Shown: positions 17,942 through 26,613, counted from the first letter of the stretch. The stretch is DNA of 64,000 bases from Foliamicus sp963666765 (GCA_963666765.1 OY762933.1:2480001-2544000); one strand, 5' to 3'. The notes: generated by a model not told the origin, from the sequence alone. Numbers and translations: made by a program.

Positions 17942-20281
17942 CTAGTACCGGTAACCCACCGTCAGCCCCCACATGCGGGGATTGGCGTAATCCGTTATCG
18001 CCACGTCGCCGCCGAAACGCGTGGCCTTCAGCAGCGTGGCTTCGTCTTCCAGGTTGGTGACCCATACGCGTGCGGTCCAGTCCTGGTTTACCGACATCCA
18101 GGTAACGCTCAGGTCCGTCTTGGTAAAGGCATCCTGGTTACCGAAGAACCAGTTGGAGTCGTCCACCCGGTAATCGGAGGAATAGTAGACCGTGATCGAC
18201 GGAGTCAGCGTGCCCGAGCCGCCAAGGTCCACCAGGTAGCTGCCGAGCAGGGTCGCCGTGAAATCGGGCGAGTTCTGAACCTGAAGCCCGTCCAGCTGGA
18301 ACTGATTGTCGATTCCGCTGATTGTTTCTCCGCCCTCCTGGAACACGTTGGGCAGCGCAAAATCGCCGTACTCCGACTGCTGCATGTTGACGCGGGCGCC
18401 CAATTGCAATTGATCGGTAACCGCCCAGTCCAGTTCGACTTCCAGCCCCATCGCGTCAATCTCGCCGGCATTGTCCGTGAACGCCAGGGTGGTGACGCCG
18501 GTATCGACGAAACGGGTGGCGAGCAGATCCTCGAACTGATTTACATAGAAGGCTGCGTTCAGACGCACGCTGCCATCGGCCAGCAGCGACTTGGCGCCGA
18601 GCTCAAAGGCAGTGACCGTCTGTTCGTCGTAGGAGTTGGTGCCCTGAAACGCGCCCTGCTGGTTACCGGCCAGAAAACCCGTAGAAAGGGTGGCGTAGAG
18701 CATGGCGTCTTCGCCCACATCCATTTCCGCGCCGGCCTTCCAGGTGGCTTTGCTCCAGTCGCCCTCGCCGTCCGGCACTTCAAGCTCCGTGAACGAATAT
18801 GTAGAGCGGTTGTTCGGGTCCTGGCCGTAAATCTGCCAGTCGCGCTGATCGTCCGTGTAACGAACCCCGGCCAGCACCCGGAGGGTATCGCTGATTCCGT
18901 AGGATGCCTGGCCGTACGCTGCCGTAGAACTCGTGTCCACGCGGATCTGGTTGGTCCAGGTGGCGTGCATGTTGATGTCCGGCGGGCTGACGGGCGTGTT
19001 GTCCACATTGCTGGCGAAGTCCTCCCACAAGAAGGCGTTGGTCAGGTCTTCCTGTAACAGGAAAACACCGACGACCCATTCCCAGGGACCATCCGAGTTG
19101 GAGGTGAGCTGAATTTCCTGCATCGTGGTCTCGGACGTGATGTCATTGCCGCAGGCGTTCCCGTGGTAGGCGGACAGGTCGCAATCGGCCCAGCGGAGTT
19201 CCTCGTAGTCCATGAGCGCCACAGTAATCTTGAGATCGCCGAAGTCCGTGGACCAGTTCAGATCGCCGGCCACGGTCAGGTCCGACAGGTCCCGCTCGGG
19301 CACAGTGTCCTGCTCGATCGCGTACGGGTTGCCGGTAACCTGCTGCGCCGTGTCCGGCCCCGGCGTGGCCATAAAGTCGAATCCGGCGCCACCGCGTCCG
19401 CAGGTGCCGGCGCACTCATCCGAACGGCCGATGCGCGGGCGCATCGTGCCCGAAACGCCGTTGGTCATGCCGGTGCTCAGATTAACGGGAATGCCTTCGA
19501 CAAAGTAGCCGAAGTGGCCGTTGCCGTTGGAATCGTCCTGCCAACTCTCCACCCGAAGCGTGAGGTCCAGGGTGTCGCTGGGCGCGAACAGCAACTGGCC
19601 TCGGAAGTAGGTCATGTCCGAGTCCTTCAGTCCGCCATCGTCCCCAATAGTCAGGTTCTCGACGAAGGGATCGCGGGTTTCCGTCTTCAGCGCAAACCGA
19701 ACGGCCGACGTATCGCTCAAGGGCGCGTTGAAAAAGCCGTCGAAGCCGGCCAGCGAATAGTCGCCGCCGGAAACCGCGAAGCCGTAATCCGTCTCGGTCG
19801 GATCGGGCTTGTTGCTGATGACGTGAATCAGGCCGCCGAATGAATTGCGCCCGAACAGCGTTCCCTGCGGTCCGCGAAGCACTTCGACCCGATCCACGTC
19901 CACGAAGCCGGCCAGGGCCTGGCCGTGGCGCGGCCGGTAGAGGCCGTCGGTGTAGAAGGAGATCGCAACGTCATTGGCCTCCACCTGTTGCGTCCTTGCG
20001 CCGCGCAGCGCGGGCCGCGGGTCGGCGCCCGACATGCCGAGCTGAAGACCGGGAGCAAGGATTTCCAGCCGGAAGGCGTCCGTTATTCCCAGCGCCTTCA
20101 ATTCGTCGCCGGAAACGGCCGTAACCGCGACCGAAACATCCTGCAGACTCTGGTCGCGTTTCTGCGCGGTTACTACAATTTCTTCCAGCGCACCCTGCGC
20201 GTGTGCGCCGGTTGCCGCGCCGAAAGCGGCAAGTACCGCGAACGAAATCGCGGTGCGGGTCAACGTGTCCCTCAGCATCAT
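17942..20281 (-). CDS. TonB-dependent outer-membrane receptor
   Basis: 779-residue receptor. Met at 20281 starts a clear Sec signal peptide (two Met, Arg, a hydrophobic stretch, ending AHAQ) and has a GAGGGGA ribosome site 7 bases upstream; the frame extends further but without signal. The TonB-box region EEIVVTAQKR is followed by a plug domain with VEVLRGPQGTLFGRN and SFGGLIHVISNKP. The barrel then runs to the end and closes with an aromatic C-terminus (TVGYRY). It has the form of receptors often placed in the IroN/CirA or polymer/small-molecule groups of marine gammaproteobacteria. It is divergent from the double NTF2-like gene at 20409, with 127 bases between them that must carry both promoters. 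Confidence 0.92.
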   Translation of the reverse strand: MMLRDTLTRTAISFAVLAAFGAATGAHAQGALEEIVVTAQKRDQSLQDVSVAVTAVSGDELKALGITDAFRLEILAPGLQLGMSGADPRPALRGARTQQVEANDVAISFYTDGLYRPRHGQALAGFVDVDRVEVLRGPQGTLFGRNSFGGLIHVISNKPDPTETDYGFAVSGGDYSLAGFDGFFNAPLSDTSAVRFALKTETRDPFVENLTIGDDGGLKDSDMTYFRGQLLFAPSDTLDLTLRVESWQDDSNGNGHFGYFVEGIPVNLSTGMTNGVSGTMRPRIGRSDECAGTCGRGGAGFDFMATPGPDTAQQVTGNPYAIEQDTVPERDLSDLTVAGDLNWSTDFGDLKITVALMDYEELRWADCDLSAYHGNACGNDITSETTMQEIQLTSNSDGPWEWVVGVFLLQEDLTNAFLWEDFASNVDNTPVSPPDINMHATWTNQIRVDTSSTAAYGQASYGISDTLRVLAGVRYTDDQRDWQIYGQDPNNRSTYSFTELEVPDGEGDWSKATWKAGAEMDVGEDAMLYATLSTGFLAGNQQGAFQGTNSYDEQTVTAFELGAKSLLADGSVRLNAAFYVNQFEDLLATRFVDTGVTTLAFTDNAGEIDAMGLEVELDWAVTDQLQLGARVNMQQSEYGDFALPNVFQEGGETISGIDNQFQLDGLQVQNSPDFTATLLGSYLVDLGGSGTLTPSITVYYSSDYRVDDSNWFFGNQDAFTKTDLSVTWMSVNQDWTARVWVTNLEDEATLLKATRFGGDVAITDYANPRMWGLTVGYRY

Positions 20282-20408
20282 TTTTCGTCCCCTCAGACAT
20301 CGAAAATGCGAACCGCATACTATACCTGTACGAGCGGATAACGCAAAATACGCGCGCCGGATAACCCGGTGATATTCTTCAAGTACATTGGCAAGAAAGG
20401 GGACCAGC

Positions 20409-21587
20409 ATGACAAAGGACGTGGAAAGCGGCCTGCCACAACTGACCAGGGCGCATATGCCGGCCGACTATTCCATTTCCCTGGCGCAATACACGCGGGG
20501 CGGCACGGACCGTTTCCTGGCCGAGGGCCGCGAAGATATGCCTGCCCAGTCCATGCGCGGTTTCGAAGACCAGTACCGCAACATCATCGACTACATCGTC
20601 CGCATCACGCACCGCATCTGGGAAGAGAAGGACATCGGCTACATCTACGACACCTACGCGCATAACAGCCGGGTGTACGACGACTACGGGCTGCAGTACG
20701 GGCGCGACAAGATCGTTGCCGATACCACCCACACCATCAACGCCTTTCCGAATGTCCGCCTGGTGGCGGACGAAATCATCTGGGCCGGCGACGAGGACGT
20801 GGGCTTCTACACTTCGCACCGGACCATCATTCAGGGCGACAACACCGGCTACAGCCGCTACGGTTCGCCCACCGGAAAGCGCGTGTCGCTGTGGTGCATC
20901 GCCAACTGCGTGTCGCGCGAGAACGAGATCTTCCTGGAGCATGTGCTCTACAACACCTCCGCGATGCTTCGCCAGATGGGCCTCGATCTGACCGAAGTGG
21001 CGCGTCAGATGGCCGAATCGGGCGGCAGCGCGCTGCCGGACGATTACACCGCCGGCGAACCGGCCCGTCAGCGGGGCCAGGCCAAGCCGGCCTGTCCCCC
21101 GGTACCGAAGGCGTCCGGCGAACTGGACGTGGAGGACTTCATAAGGAGCCTCTATCAATGCGTGTGGAACCGCCGCATGCTGGGCACGCTGCAGGGCCGG
21201 TATGCCGACAACCTCGTTTTCAACGGCCCCACGGATCGCGCTTTCTCCGGCCTCGGGCCCTACCAGGCCTTCGTGCTGTCTTTGCTCGCTCAGTTTCCCG
21301 ACCTGGCCCTGGACGTGGACGAGGTCTACTGGATGGGCAATCCCGACGAAGGCTACCTGGTCTCCACCCGCTGGAACGCCTACGGCGCGCACCGGGGCAA
21401 CGGCGTATTCGGCCCGCCCACGGGCCGCGAGGCGCGTATCCGCGGCATCACCCAGCATCGCATCGAGGACGGGCGCGTCACGGAAGAGTGGATGCTGTTC
21501 AACGAGCTGGACGTCATGATGCAACTGCTCGGCGCCCCGGCCCCGGCTGACGCTTCCGAGAGCGAGGATGAGGCACAGGGCGAATGA
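20409..21587 (+). CDS. Double NTF2/SnoaL-like protein, subtype B
   Basis: 392 residues with two NTF2/SnoaL-like domains (about 50-205 and 235-375) joined by a Pro/Ala-rich linker, plus an acidic C-terminal tail. ATG 20409 has AAGGGG 8 bases upstream and is preferred over the GTG/ATG at 20388. The first domain begins with YRNIIDYIVRITHRIWEEKD. The protein at 34845-35831 has the corresponding opening GEIVDYILRITREIWEDRN, which makes the two a subfamily distinct from 14113/15112. No signal peptide is seen. It is followed by repeat family 1 copy B and then the dehydrogenase gene. Function unknown. Confidence 0.8.
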   Translation: MTKDVESGLPQLTRAHMPADYSISLAQYTRGGTDRFLAEGREDMPAQSMRGFEDQYRNIIDYIVRITHRIWEEKDIGYIYDTYAHNSRVYDDYGLQYGRDKIVADTTHTINAFPNVRLVADEIIWAGDEDVGFYTSHRTIIQGDNTGYSRYGSPTGKRVSLWCIANCVSRENEIFLEHVLYNTSAMLRQMGLDLTEVARQMAESGGSALPDDYTAGEPARQRGQAKPACPPVPKASGELDVEDFIRSLYQCVWNRRMLGTLQGRYADNLVFNGPTDRAFSGLGPYQAFVLSLLAQFPDLALDVDEVYWMGNPDEGYLVSTRWNAYGAHRGNGVFGPPTGREARIRGITQHRIEDGRVTEEWMLFNELDVMMQLLGAPAPADASESEDEAQGE

Positions 21588-21594
21588 ATTCCTT

Positions 21595-21729
21595 GATAGG
21601 TCGCTTTGCACCTCTCTTGCCGGGAGTGTCGGCGACAGTGGGCGCCGATGACCCGGCGCTCACATCGCCGCCAAGCTCCATGGATGGATTCATGCGGCTC
21701 CCGGCAAGAGGGGTGCAAAGCGACCTATC
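21595..21729. repeat. Structured repeat family 1, copy B (32-bp inverted repeat)
   Basis: Arms 21595-21626 and 21698-21729 pair over 32 bases with a single T/G wobble. The 71-base interior has a longer GC-rich inner hairpin and then the family core AGCTCCAT, GGATGGATTCATGCG. It lies between two co-directional genes, 8 bases after one stop and 27 bases before the next start. Confidence 0.85.
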
Positions 21730-21755
21730 GTCAGCGCAGATTTGAGAACAACAAC

Positions 21756-23030
21756 ATGATTCGATACCTGAAGAAAGGCATTGCCGCCGGGCAGCAGAGC
21801 GAGCGTGATGCGCGCGTTCAGTCCGCGGTCGAGAGCATACTGAGCGACATTGGCGATAGGGGCGACGAGGCCGTTCGGCGGTATTCGCAGCAATTCGACG
21901 GCTGGTCGCCGGATTCGTTCCGCCTGAGCCGCGAAGAGATTGACGCCTGCCACGGCCGCCTGGACCCGCAGGACATCGCCGACATCCGCTTCGCCCAGGA
22001 GCAGATCCGCAACTTCGCGCGGATTCAGCTTGAAGCGCTGAATGATGTGGAGGTGGAAACACGCCCTGGCGTGGTGCTGGGCCACCGCAACATCCCGGTG
22101 GCGAGCGTGGGCTGTTACGTGCCCGGAGGGAAATACCCGCTGGTGGCCTCGGCGCACATGAGCATAGTCACCGCTCGTGTGGCGGGAGTCGAACGCGTGC
22201 TCGCTGCCTCGCCGCCGTTTGAGGGGGCCCCGAATCCTGCGGTCGTGGTGGCGATGGATCTGGCCGGCGCCGACGAAATCTACTGCCTGGGCGGTGTTCA
22301 GGCCATCGGCGCCATGGCTTTGGGGACCGGCACGATTTCCTCCGTAGACATGATCGTCGGTCCGGGCAATGCCTTTGTGGCCGAGGCCAAGCGGCAGCTG
22401 TTCGGCCGGGTGGGCATCGACCTGCTGGCCGGCCCCACTGAAACCCTTGTCATAGCTGACGATTCGGTGGACGGTGAATTATGCGCGGCGGACCTGCTCG
22501 GCCAGGCCGAGCACGGCCCGGATTCTCCCGCGATCCTGCTGACCAATTCCGAAGAGCTGGCGCATGCCACCGTGGCCGAGGTCGAACGCCAGCTTACCGT
22601 TCTGCCCACCGCCGGGATTGCCGGGCAGGCGTGGCGCGACTACGGCCAGGTGATCGTCTGCGACGATTACGGGGAAATGCTGGCCAAGGCCGACGAAATC
22701 GGCTCCGAACACGTGCAGGTCATGACCCGCGACCCGCAATATTTCCTGGACAACATGCGCAACTACGGGGCCTTGTTCCTGGGGCCGGAAACCAACGTTT
22801 CGTACGGCGACAAGGTGATCGGCACCAACCACACCCTGCCGACCCGCAGGGCCTCGCGCTATACCGGCGGTCTGTGGGTGGGCAAGTTCATCAAGACCTG
22901 CACCTACCAGCGCATTACCGAAGAAGCGTCGGTGGAGATCGGCGAATATTGCTCGCGGCTGTGCGCCCTCGAAGGCTTTGCCGGGCACAAGGAACAGGCC
23001 GATATCCGGCTGCGGCGATACGCCGGCTGA
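21756..23030 (+). CDS. Histidinol dehydrogenase-family alcohol dehydrogenase, HpsN-like
   Basis: 424-residue NAD-dependent dehydrogenase of the HisD superfamily. Visible motifs are VGCYVPGGKYPLVASAHMS, VGPGNAFVAEAKRQLFG, DLLAGPTETLVIADD, GQAEHGPDSP and GTNHTLPTR. HisD proteins share this frame, but FAQEQIRNFA and the ending YTGGLWVGKFIKT fit the HpsN-like group, whose known member oxidises 2,3-dihydroxypropane-1-sulfonate to sulfolactate. No his genes are near, so a catabolic alcohol dehydrogenase is more likely than histidine synthesis. ATG 21756 starts the homologous region; the open frame upstream crosses the repeat. The actual substrate is not shown by the sequence. Confidence 0.85.
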   Translation: MIRYLKKGIAAGQQSERDARVQSAVESILSDIGDRGDEAVRRYSQQFDGWSPDSFRLSREEIDACHGRLDPQDIADIRFAQEQIRNFARIQLEALNDVEVETRPGVVLGHRNIPVASVGCYVPGGKYPLVASAHMSIVTARVAGVERVLAASPPFEGAPNPAVVVAMDLAGADEIYCLGGVQAIGAMALGTGTISSVDMIVGPGNAFVAEAKRQLFGRVGIDLLAGPTETLVIADDSVDGELCAADLLGQAEHGPDSPAILLTNSEELAHATVAEVERQLTVLPTAGIAGQAWRDYGQVIVCDDYGEMLAKADEIGSEHVQVMTRDPQYFLDNMRNYGALFLGPETNVSYGDKVIGTNHTLPTRRASRYTGGLWVGKFIKTCTYQRITEEASVEIGEYCSRLCALEGFAGHKEQADIRLRRYAG

Positions 23031-23052
23031 ATCACCACATCAGGACCTCGTC

Positions 23053-24198
23053 ATGTTGCAATCCACCGAAAGGATCCTCACCACCCACGTCGGCAGCCTT
23101 CCCCGCTCGGAGGCGATAACGGAAATGGTTTTCGCCGAAGAGAAGGGCGAGCGCATGGAGCCGGCGGCGCGGCACGCGCTACTGTCCGAGGCCGTGGACG
23201 CGGTCGTGGCGAAACAATGCGAGGCCGGGGTGGATGTGGTCAGCGACGGCGAAATGAGCAAGATCAGCTACGCCACCTACATCAAGGACCGGATCACCGG
23301 ATTCGAGGGCGACAGCCCTCGGCGACCGCCTGCGGACCTCGAGGAGTACCCGGGTTTTCTTCAGCGCCAGGCGGCCAGTGGCGGCACGCCCACATACCGT
23401 CGGCCGCAGTGCGTGGGCGAGATCCGGGTAAAGGACGCGGCGCCGCTGGAAGAGGACCTCGCCAATTTCCGGGCGGCGGTCGATCGGCGCCGGCCCGCGG
23501 AAGCGTTCATGAATTCCGCGTCGCCCGGAGTGATCGCGCTATTTCAGCCCAACCGGCACTATCCGGACCACGAGGCCTACCTGTACGCGCTGGCGGAAGC
23601 CATGCGGCCGGAGTACGAGGCTATCGTCGCCGCCGGTTTCCTGCTGCAGCTGGATTCGCCGGACCTGGGACTGGGAAGGCACATGATGTTCAAGGGTCAG
23701 CCGGACGACGATTACCGGCGTCAGGCCGAACTGCACGTGGAAGCGCTCAACCACGCCCTGCGCAACCTTCCGCCGGACCGGGTGCGCCTGCATGTCTGCT
23801 GGGGGAACTACGAGGGGCCGCATCACCACGATGCGCCCATGGAAATGGTCCTGCCAATCGCGCTGAAGGCCAGGCCCCAGGCGCTGCTGTTCGAGTCCTC
23901 AAATCCCCGTCACGCGCACGAGTGGACCGTCTTCGCCGAGGCCTCATTGCCCGACGACAAGATCCTGGTTCCCGGCGTGCTCGATTCCACCACCAACTTT
24001 GTCGAGCATCCCCGGCTGGTGGCCGAACGCATCTGCCGCTTTGCCGATATCGTCGGACGCGAGCGGGTGATCGCCGGGACGGACTGCGGATTTTCCACCT
24101 TTGCCGGCTTCGGCGCGGTCGATCCGGACATCACCTACGCCAAGCTGGCCGCCATGGCCGAAGGCGCGGAAATCGCCAGCAGGCGCCTCTGGCCCTGA
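23053..24198 (+). CDS. MetE C-terminal-like (cobalamin-independent methionine synthase family) enzyme
   Basis: 381-residue TIM-barrel protein corresponding to the catalytic half of MetE. It opens with TTHVGSLPRS and DVVSDGEMSK. Candidate zinc ligands are the His and Cys of RLHVCWGNYEG, the Glu of LLFESSNPRH and the Cys of IAGTDCGFSTF. No MetE N-terminal half is present, so it is one of the short members that transfer alkyl groups to or from thiols, as seen in methyltransferases and the epoxyalkane:CoM transferase group. It begins 22 bases after the HpsN-like gene and is probably co-transcribed. Substrate unknown. Confidence 0.85.
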   Translation: MLQSTERILTTHVGSLPRSEAITEMVFAEEKGERMEPAARHALLSEAVDAVVAKQCEAGVDVVSDGEMSKISYATYIKDRITGFEGDSPRRPPADLEEYPGFLQRQAASGGTPTYRRPQCVGEIRVKDAAPLEEDLANFRAAVDRRRPAEAFMNSASPGVIALFQPNRHYPDHEAYLYALAEAMRPEYEAIVAAGFLLQLDSPDLGLGRHMMFKGQPDDDYRRQAELHVEALNHALRNLPPDRVRLHVCWGNYEGPHHHDAPMEMVLPIALKARPQALLFESSNPRHAHEWTVFAEASLPDDKILVPGVLDSTTNFVEHPRLVAERICRFADIVGRERVIAGTDCGFSTFAGFGAVDPDITYAKLAAMAEGAEIASRRLWP

Positions 24199-24265
24199 TG
24201 GGGAGGGAGGGCGGGGACGCCGTAGTTTCACTGCCTCCCGTAAGCGCCAGAGAGGCTGACCAACT

Positions 24266-24298
24266 TGACAAGAGTGCGGCATTGCCGCACTCTTGTCA
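24266..24298. promoter_or_regulatory. 15-bp perfect palindrome upstream of the RelE-type toxin, probable operator
   Basis: TGACAAGAGTGCGGC and its exact complement flank a 3-base ATT spacer and end 2 bases before the toxin GTG. No T-run follows, which argues against a terminator. Toxin-antitoxin operons usually repress themselves at such palindromes. A TTGACA hexamer overlaps its left end. Confidence 0.55.
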
Positions 24299-24300
24299 TT

Positions 24301-24630
24301 GTGCGCGTCGTCTTTACAAAGACGTATGAGCGCGCCATCAGCAAGCTCCTGCAGGAAGCGGAAAGGCGTGCCATGGAAGCGGCCATTGCTGCCGACCCCG
24401 TGGGCGCGCCCGTGGTCCGCGCCACCGGGGGAGTTCGCAAAATTCGCTGGGGCCGAGCCGGCAGAGGCAAGAGAGGAGGAATCCGCACAATTTATCTGTA
24501 TCAGCCGCGAGATGGCGCGATCTTTCTGCTGACCGCCTACGCAAAGTCCGATCGTCAAGACCTGAGCGCGGCGGACAGGAAGGCGCTATCGCGGCTGGTG
24601 GCCAGGATTCAGAAAGAAGAGGTGAAGTGA
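24301..24630 (+). CDS. RelE/HigB-type toxin (mRNA interferase)
   Basis: 109-residue basic protein of the RelE/HigB2 family. It begins at GTG 24301 (RVVFTKTYERAI), which aligns with the usual family start. The core has TGGVRKIRWGRAGRGKRGG, then RTIYLY and FLLTAYAKSDRQDLS, the typical last strands that carry catalytic basic residues. A TTG at 24265 also has an upstream AGAGAGG but would put the palindrome inside the gene. The stop overlaps the ATG of the antitoxin gene (TGATG), so the pair is translationally coupled, with the toxin first as in higBA. Confidence 0.85.
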   Translation: MRVVFTKTYERAISKLLQEAERRAMEAAIAADPVGAPVVRATGGVRKIRWGRAGRGKRGGIRTIYLYQPRDGAIFLLTAYAKSDRQDLSAADRKALSRLVARIQKEEVK

Positions 24631-24935
24631 TGAGCGAGGAAAGAACGGAATTGGGCAGCGAGTTGGAAGCGGCACTGGAAGAGGTTCTGGAGCATGTTCG
24701 TGGAGAAACGCCTCTTCCCTGCCGCATTGTGGATGATCCAGCCGCAGATAACCTCATTGCGCTGCGCAAGCGACTGAAGCTGAGTCGCCGCAAGTTTGCT
24801 CACCGTTTTGGTCTCGACGCCCGCGCCCTCCAGGATTGGGAACAGGGGCGGCGAGTTCCGGATCGCGCGGCGCGCGTCCTGCTGACCGTCATTGATCGGG
24901 ATCCTGAAGCTGTTGTGAGGGCGCTTAGCGAGTAA
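24630..24935 (+). CDS. XRE-type antitoxin (HigA/NadS-like)
   Basis: 101 residues. The C-terminal half is a helix-turn-helix (IALRKRLKLSRRKFAHRFG, then ALQDWEQGRRVPD) that should bind the operator upstream of the toxin. The N-terminal part (EVLEHVRGE, CRIVDDPAAD) is the toxin-contact region in this family. AGAAGAGG precedes the ATG. A truncated copy of the first part of this gene occurs at 30055-30174. Confidence 0.88.
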   Translation: MSEERTELGSELEAALEEVLEHVRGETPLPCRIVDDPAADNLIALRKRLKLSRRKFAHRFGLDARALQDWEQGRRVPDRAARVLLTVIDRDPEAVVRALSE

Positions 24936-24946
24936 CGCTTCTGGCC

Positions 24947-24976
24947 CCTGGGAGGGAGGGCGTCCTCTCTCCCAGG
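24947..24976. terminator. Hairpin between convergent antitoxin and oxidoreductase remnant
   Basis: CCTGGGAG (24947) pairs with CTCCCAGG (24969) around a GC-rich loop. There is no strong T-run on either side, so termination is only plausible. Confidence 0.4.
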
Positions 24977-24977
24977 T

Positions 24978-25200
24978 TTACGCGGTGAGGATGATCTTGC
25001 CGAAGTGGTTGCGCTCGTCCACCAGTTGATGCGTCTTCGCAAGCTCCGCCAGGGGCAGGACCGGACCGACAGGCGCCTTGAAGGCGCCGTCGGCAAACAG
25101 GGGCAGGGCTATTTCACGGAAGCGGGGCATGGTGTAGCTCAGAAAGCGTTCGCTGGTCGAGATGCTCATACTCAGCAGCGCCAGGTTGCGAATCCCGATG
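24978..25200 (-). pseudogene. 3' remnant of a quinone oxidoreductase gene
   Basis: The last 70 or so residues of a zinc-free medium-chain oxidoreductase (RFLSYTMPRFREIALPLFAD ... HFGKIILTA) nearly repeat the end of the intact gene at 30164-31129. The match stops abruptly near 25200, where a PIN-domain fragment begins. It has no start or N-terminal domain, so it is dead. Together with the adjacent antitoxin gene it forms one half of a duplicated junction whose other half is at 30055-30390. Confidence 0.85.
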
Positions 25201-25203
25201 GCG

Positions 25204-25389
25204 GGGCATCAAGGCCCCGTGCTGGCGGACACCAACGTCATCCTGGAGTGCTACCGAACCGCTTCATGGCGAGCCCTCGCCGCGCACCGCCCAGCCGTCC
25301 TTGTGCCGAACGACGTGTTGATTGCGTTTTGCCATGATGTTCACCAGCCTGACTGGGTTTACGATTTCCATGCTCATGATAATATGTAA
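25204..25389 (+). pseudogene. PIN-domain toxin fragment
   Basis: The reading GPVLADTNVILECYRTASWR is the start of a PIN nuclease (first catalytic Asp in LADTN). After about residue 30 the sequence no longer resembles the family and the frame soon stops. It has no start codon of its own, because the join to the oxidoreductase remnant lies directly upstream. Confidence 0.55.
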
Positions 25390-25393
25390 ACCC
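25355..25393 (+). promoter_or_regulatory. Promoter inside an inverted repeat, probable autoregulatory operator of the XRE-ImmA gene
   Basis: A -35 TTTACG (25358) and -10 TAATAT (25380) are spaced by 16 bases. Both lie within the perfect inverted repeat GGGTTTAC (25355) / GTAAACCC (25386). The HTH gene starts at 25416 with GGAGG 7 bases before it. A regulator bound to the repeat would block this promoter. Confidence 0.6.
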
Positions 25394-25415
25394 GAACGAA
25401 ACAACGGAGGCGATC

Positions 25416-26510
25416 ATGTTCGGTGAGCGTCTGAAACTCGCCCGCAAGCGCTCCGGACTTTCGCTGCGCGCACTGTCCGACGCACTCGAAAAGCGCGTCA
25501 GCGCCCAGGCCATAGGCAAGTACGAGCGCGGCCAAATGATGCCGGGTTCCGACGTGCTGGACCTCCTGGCCAATGTCCTCGATGTCTCGCCGCAATACCT
25601 CATGAGCGACCAGGTGCTCGAGCTGAGCGACATGGAATTCCGCAAGCGTTCCGGAACCACCGCCCGGGAACGCGCTGCCGTTGAGGCCGCGGCGATCGAA
25701 CAACTTCAGCGTTACTGCGCCATCGAGCGGATCCTCCGGCAAGCGAGCCCCGAATGGCAAGTCCCCCGGCTCAGTCGTCGGTTCCTGGGATGCCTTGAGG
25801 AGGCGGAATTTCTCGCCATGGAATTGAGGAAGGAATGGCGGCTGGGCATCGACCCCATCCCGAACATGACCGAACTGCTGGAAGAGCGGGGCATCAAGGT
25901 GCTCCTGATCGAACTGCCGGACAGTGTTTCCGGCCTGACCTGCTCGGTGAGGCAGTCCCACGACGATACCCGGGTGTCCGTGATTGTCGTCAACGCCATG
26001 CATTCGCTGGAGCGTCGGCGTCTGACCCTTGCCCACGAACTCGGGCACCGCGTGTTCGACCCGGACTCTCCGGTCAGCCATGAGAAGGCCGCCACCGAAT
26101 TCGCCGGCGCGTTCCTCGTGACCCGCGCGCACCTGCAACACCAGTTCGGCCCGCACAGGAACGCGTTGAGTTACGACGAATTGGTGCAGTTCAAGCGCGA
26201 GTACGGCGTCAGCGCCGCCGCTCTGCTGGTGCGCCTCAACCGATACGGGATCATTGACAAGCAGACCCTGACCTATGCCTTCCAGACTTTCGCTAAGCGG
26301 TGGCGGGTGGAAGAGCCCGAGCCGATCGAGCCGGTTGAATTGCGTGGCCAGATCGAAAAGCCCCGCCGGTTCCAACGCCTTTGCTATCGGGCGCTAGCCG
26401 AACGCTACATCTCTCCAGGCAAGGCGATGGAACTGCTGAGACTGCCGCTGCATCGAATCGAACAATCCATGAAGGGACCGGAACTCGTCGATGCTCACGC
26501 TGATCGCTGA
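25416..26510 (+). CDS. XRE-HTH / ImmA-IrrE metallopeptidase protein (COG2856-type)
   Basis: 364-residue two-domain protein. Residues 1-65 are an XRE helix-turn-helix (LKLARKRSGLSLRALSDAL, AIGKYERGQMMP). Residues about 150-270 are a peptidase M78 domain with the zinc motif HELGH at 207-211 and a downstream helix (EKAATEFAGAFL) supplying the third ligand. Such proteins control mobile-element or toxin genes by cleaving or repressing a partner. Here the 3' end overlaps a PIN-type fragment by 20 bases, which matches the known pairing of COG2856 proteins with PIN-like toxins. The partner is broken, so the regulator may be orphaned. Confidence 0.88.
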   Translation: MFGERLKLARKRSGLSLRALSDALEKRVSAQAIGKYERGQMMPGSDVLDLLANVLDVSPQYLMSDQVLELSDMEFRKRSGTTARERAAVEAAAIEQLQRYCAIERILRQASPEWQVPRLSRRFLGCLEEAEFLAMELRKEWRLGIDPIPNMTELLEERGIKVLLIELPDSVSGLTCSVRQSHDDTRVSVIVVNAMHSLERRRLTLAHELGHRVFDPDSPVSHEKAATEFAGAFLVTRAHLQHQFGPHRNALSYDELVQFKREYGVSAAALLVRLNRYGIIDKQTLTYAFQTFAKRWRVEEPEPIEPVELRGQIEKPRRFQRLCYRALAERYISPGKAMELLRLPLHRIEQSMKGPELVDAHADR

Positions 26511-26613
26511 CTCGTCGTGCCTGATCGATTTGCACAAGGTGGCCCTGCTGGTTCCGCTCGTCTTCCTGCCGGACAGGGAACTCCGCGAGCGCTTGCACCG
26601 GTTGCACTCCTAA
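26491..26613 (+). pseudogene. Truncated PIN-like toxin overlapping the XRE-ImmA gene
   Basis: An ATG inside the end of the ImmA gene opens a 40-codon frame (TLIADSSCLIDLHKVALL) that matches the first strand and helix of PIN-domain toxins and then stops after an LHRLHS end. PIN nucleases need about 130 residues and three more acidic positions, so this is a remnant from a deletion. Confidence 0.6.

Noticed and set aside
21756..23030. Assignment as biosynthetic histidinol dehydrogenase (hisD)
   Set aside because: No his genes nearby, and sequence details fit the HpsN-like group.
24266..24298. Palindrome as a rho-independent terminator of the MetE-like gene
   Set aside because: No T-run on either strand; position at the toxin start fits an operator better.
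24265..24300. TTG 24265 as the start of the RelE-type toxin
   Set aside because: It would translate the palindrome. Family alignment starts at GTG 24301. Kept as an alternative only.
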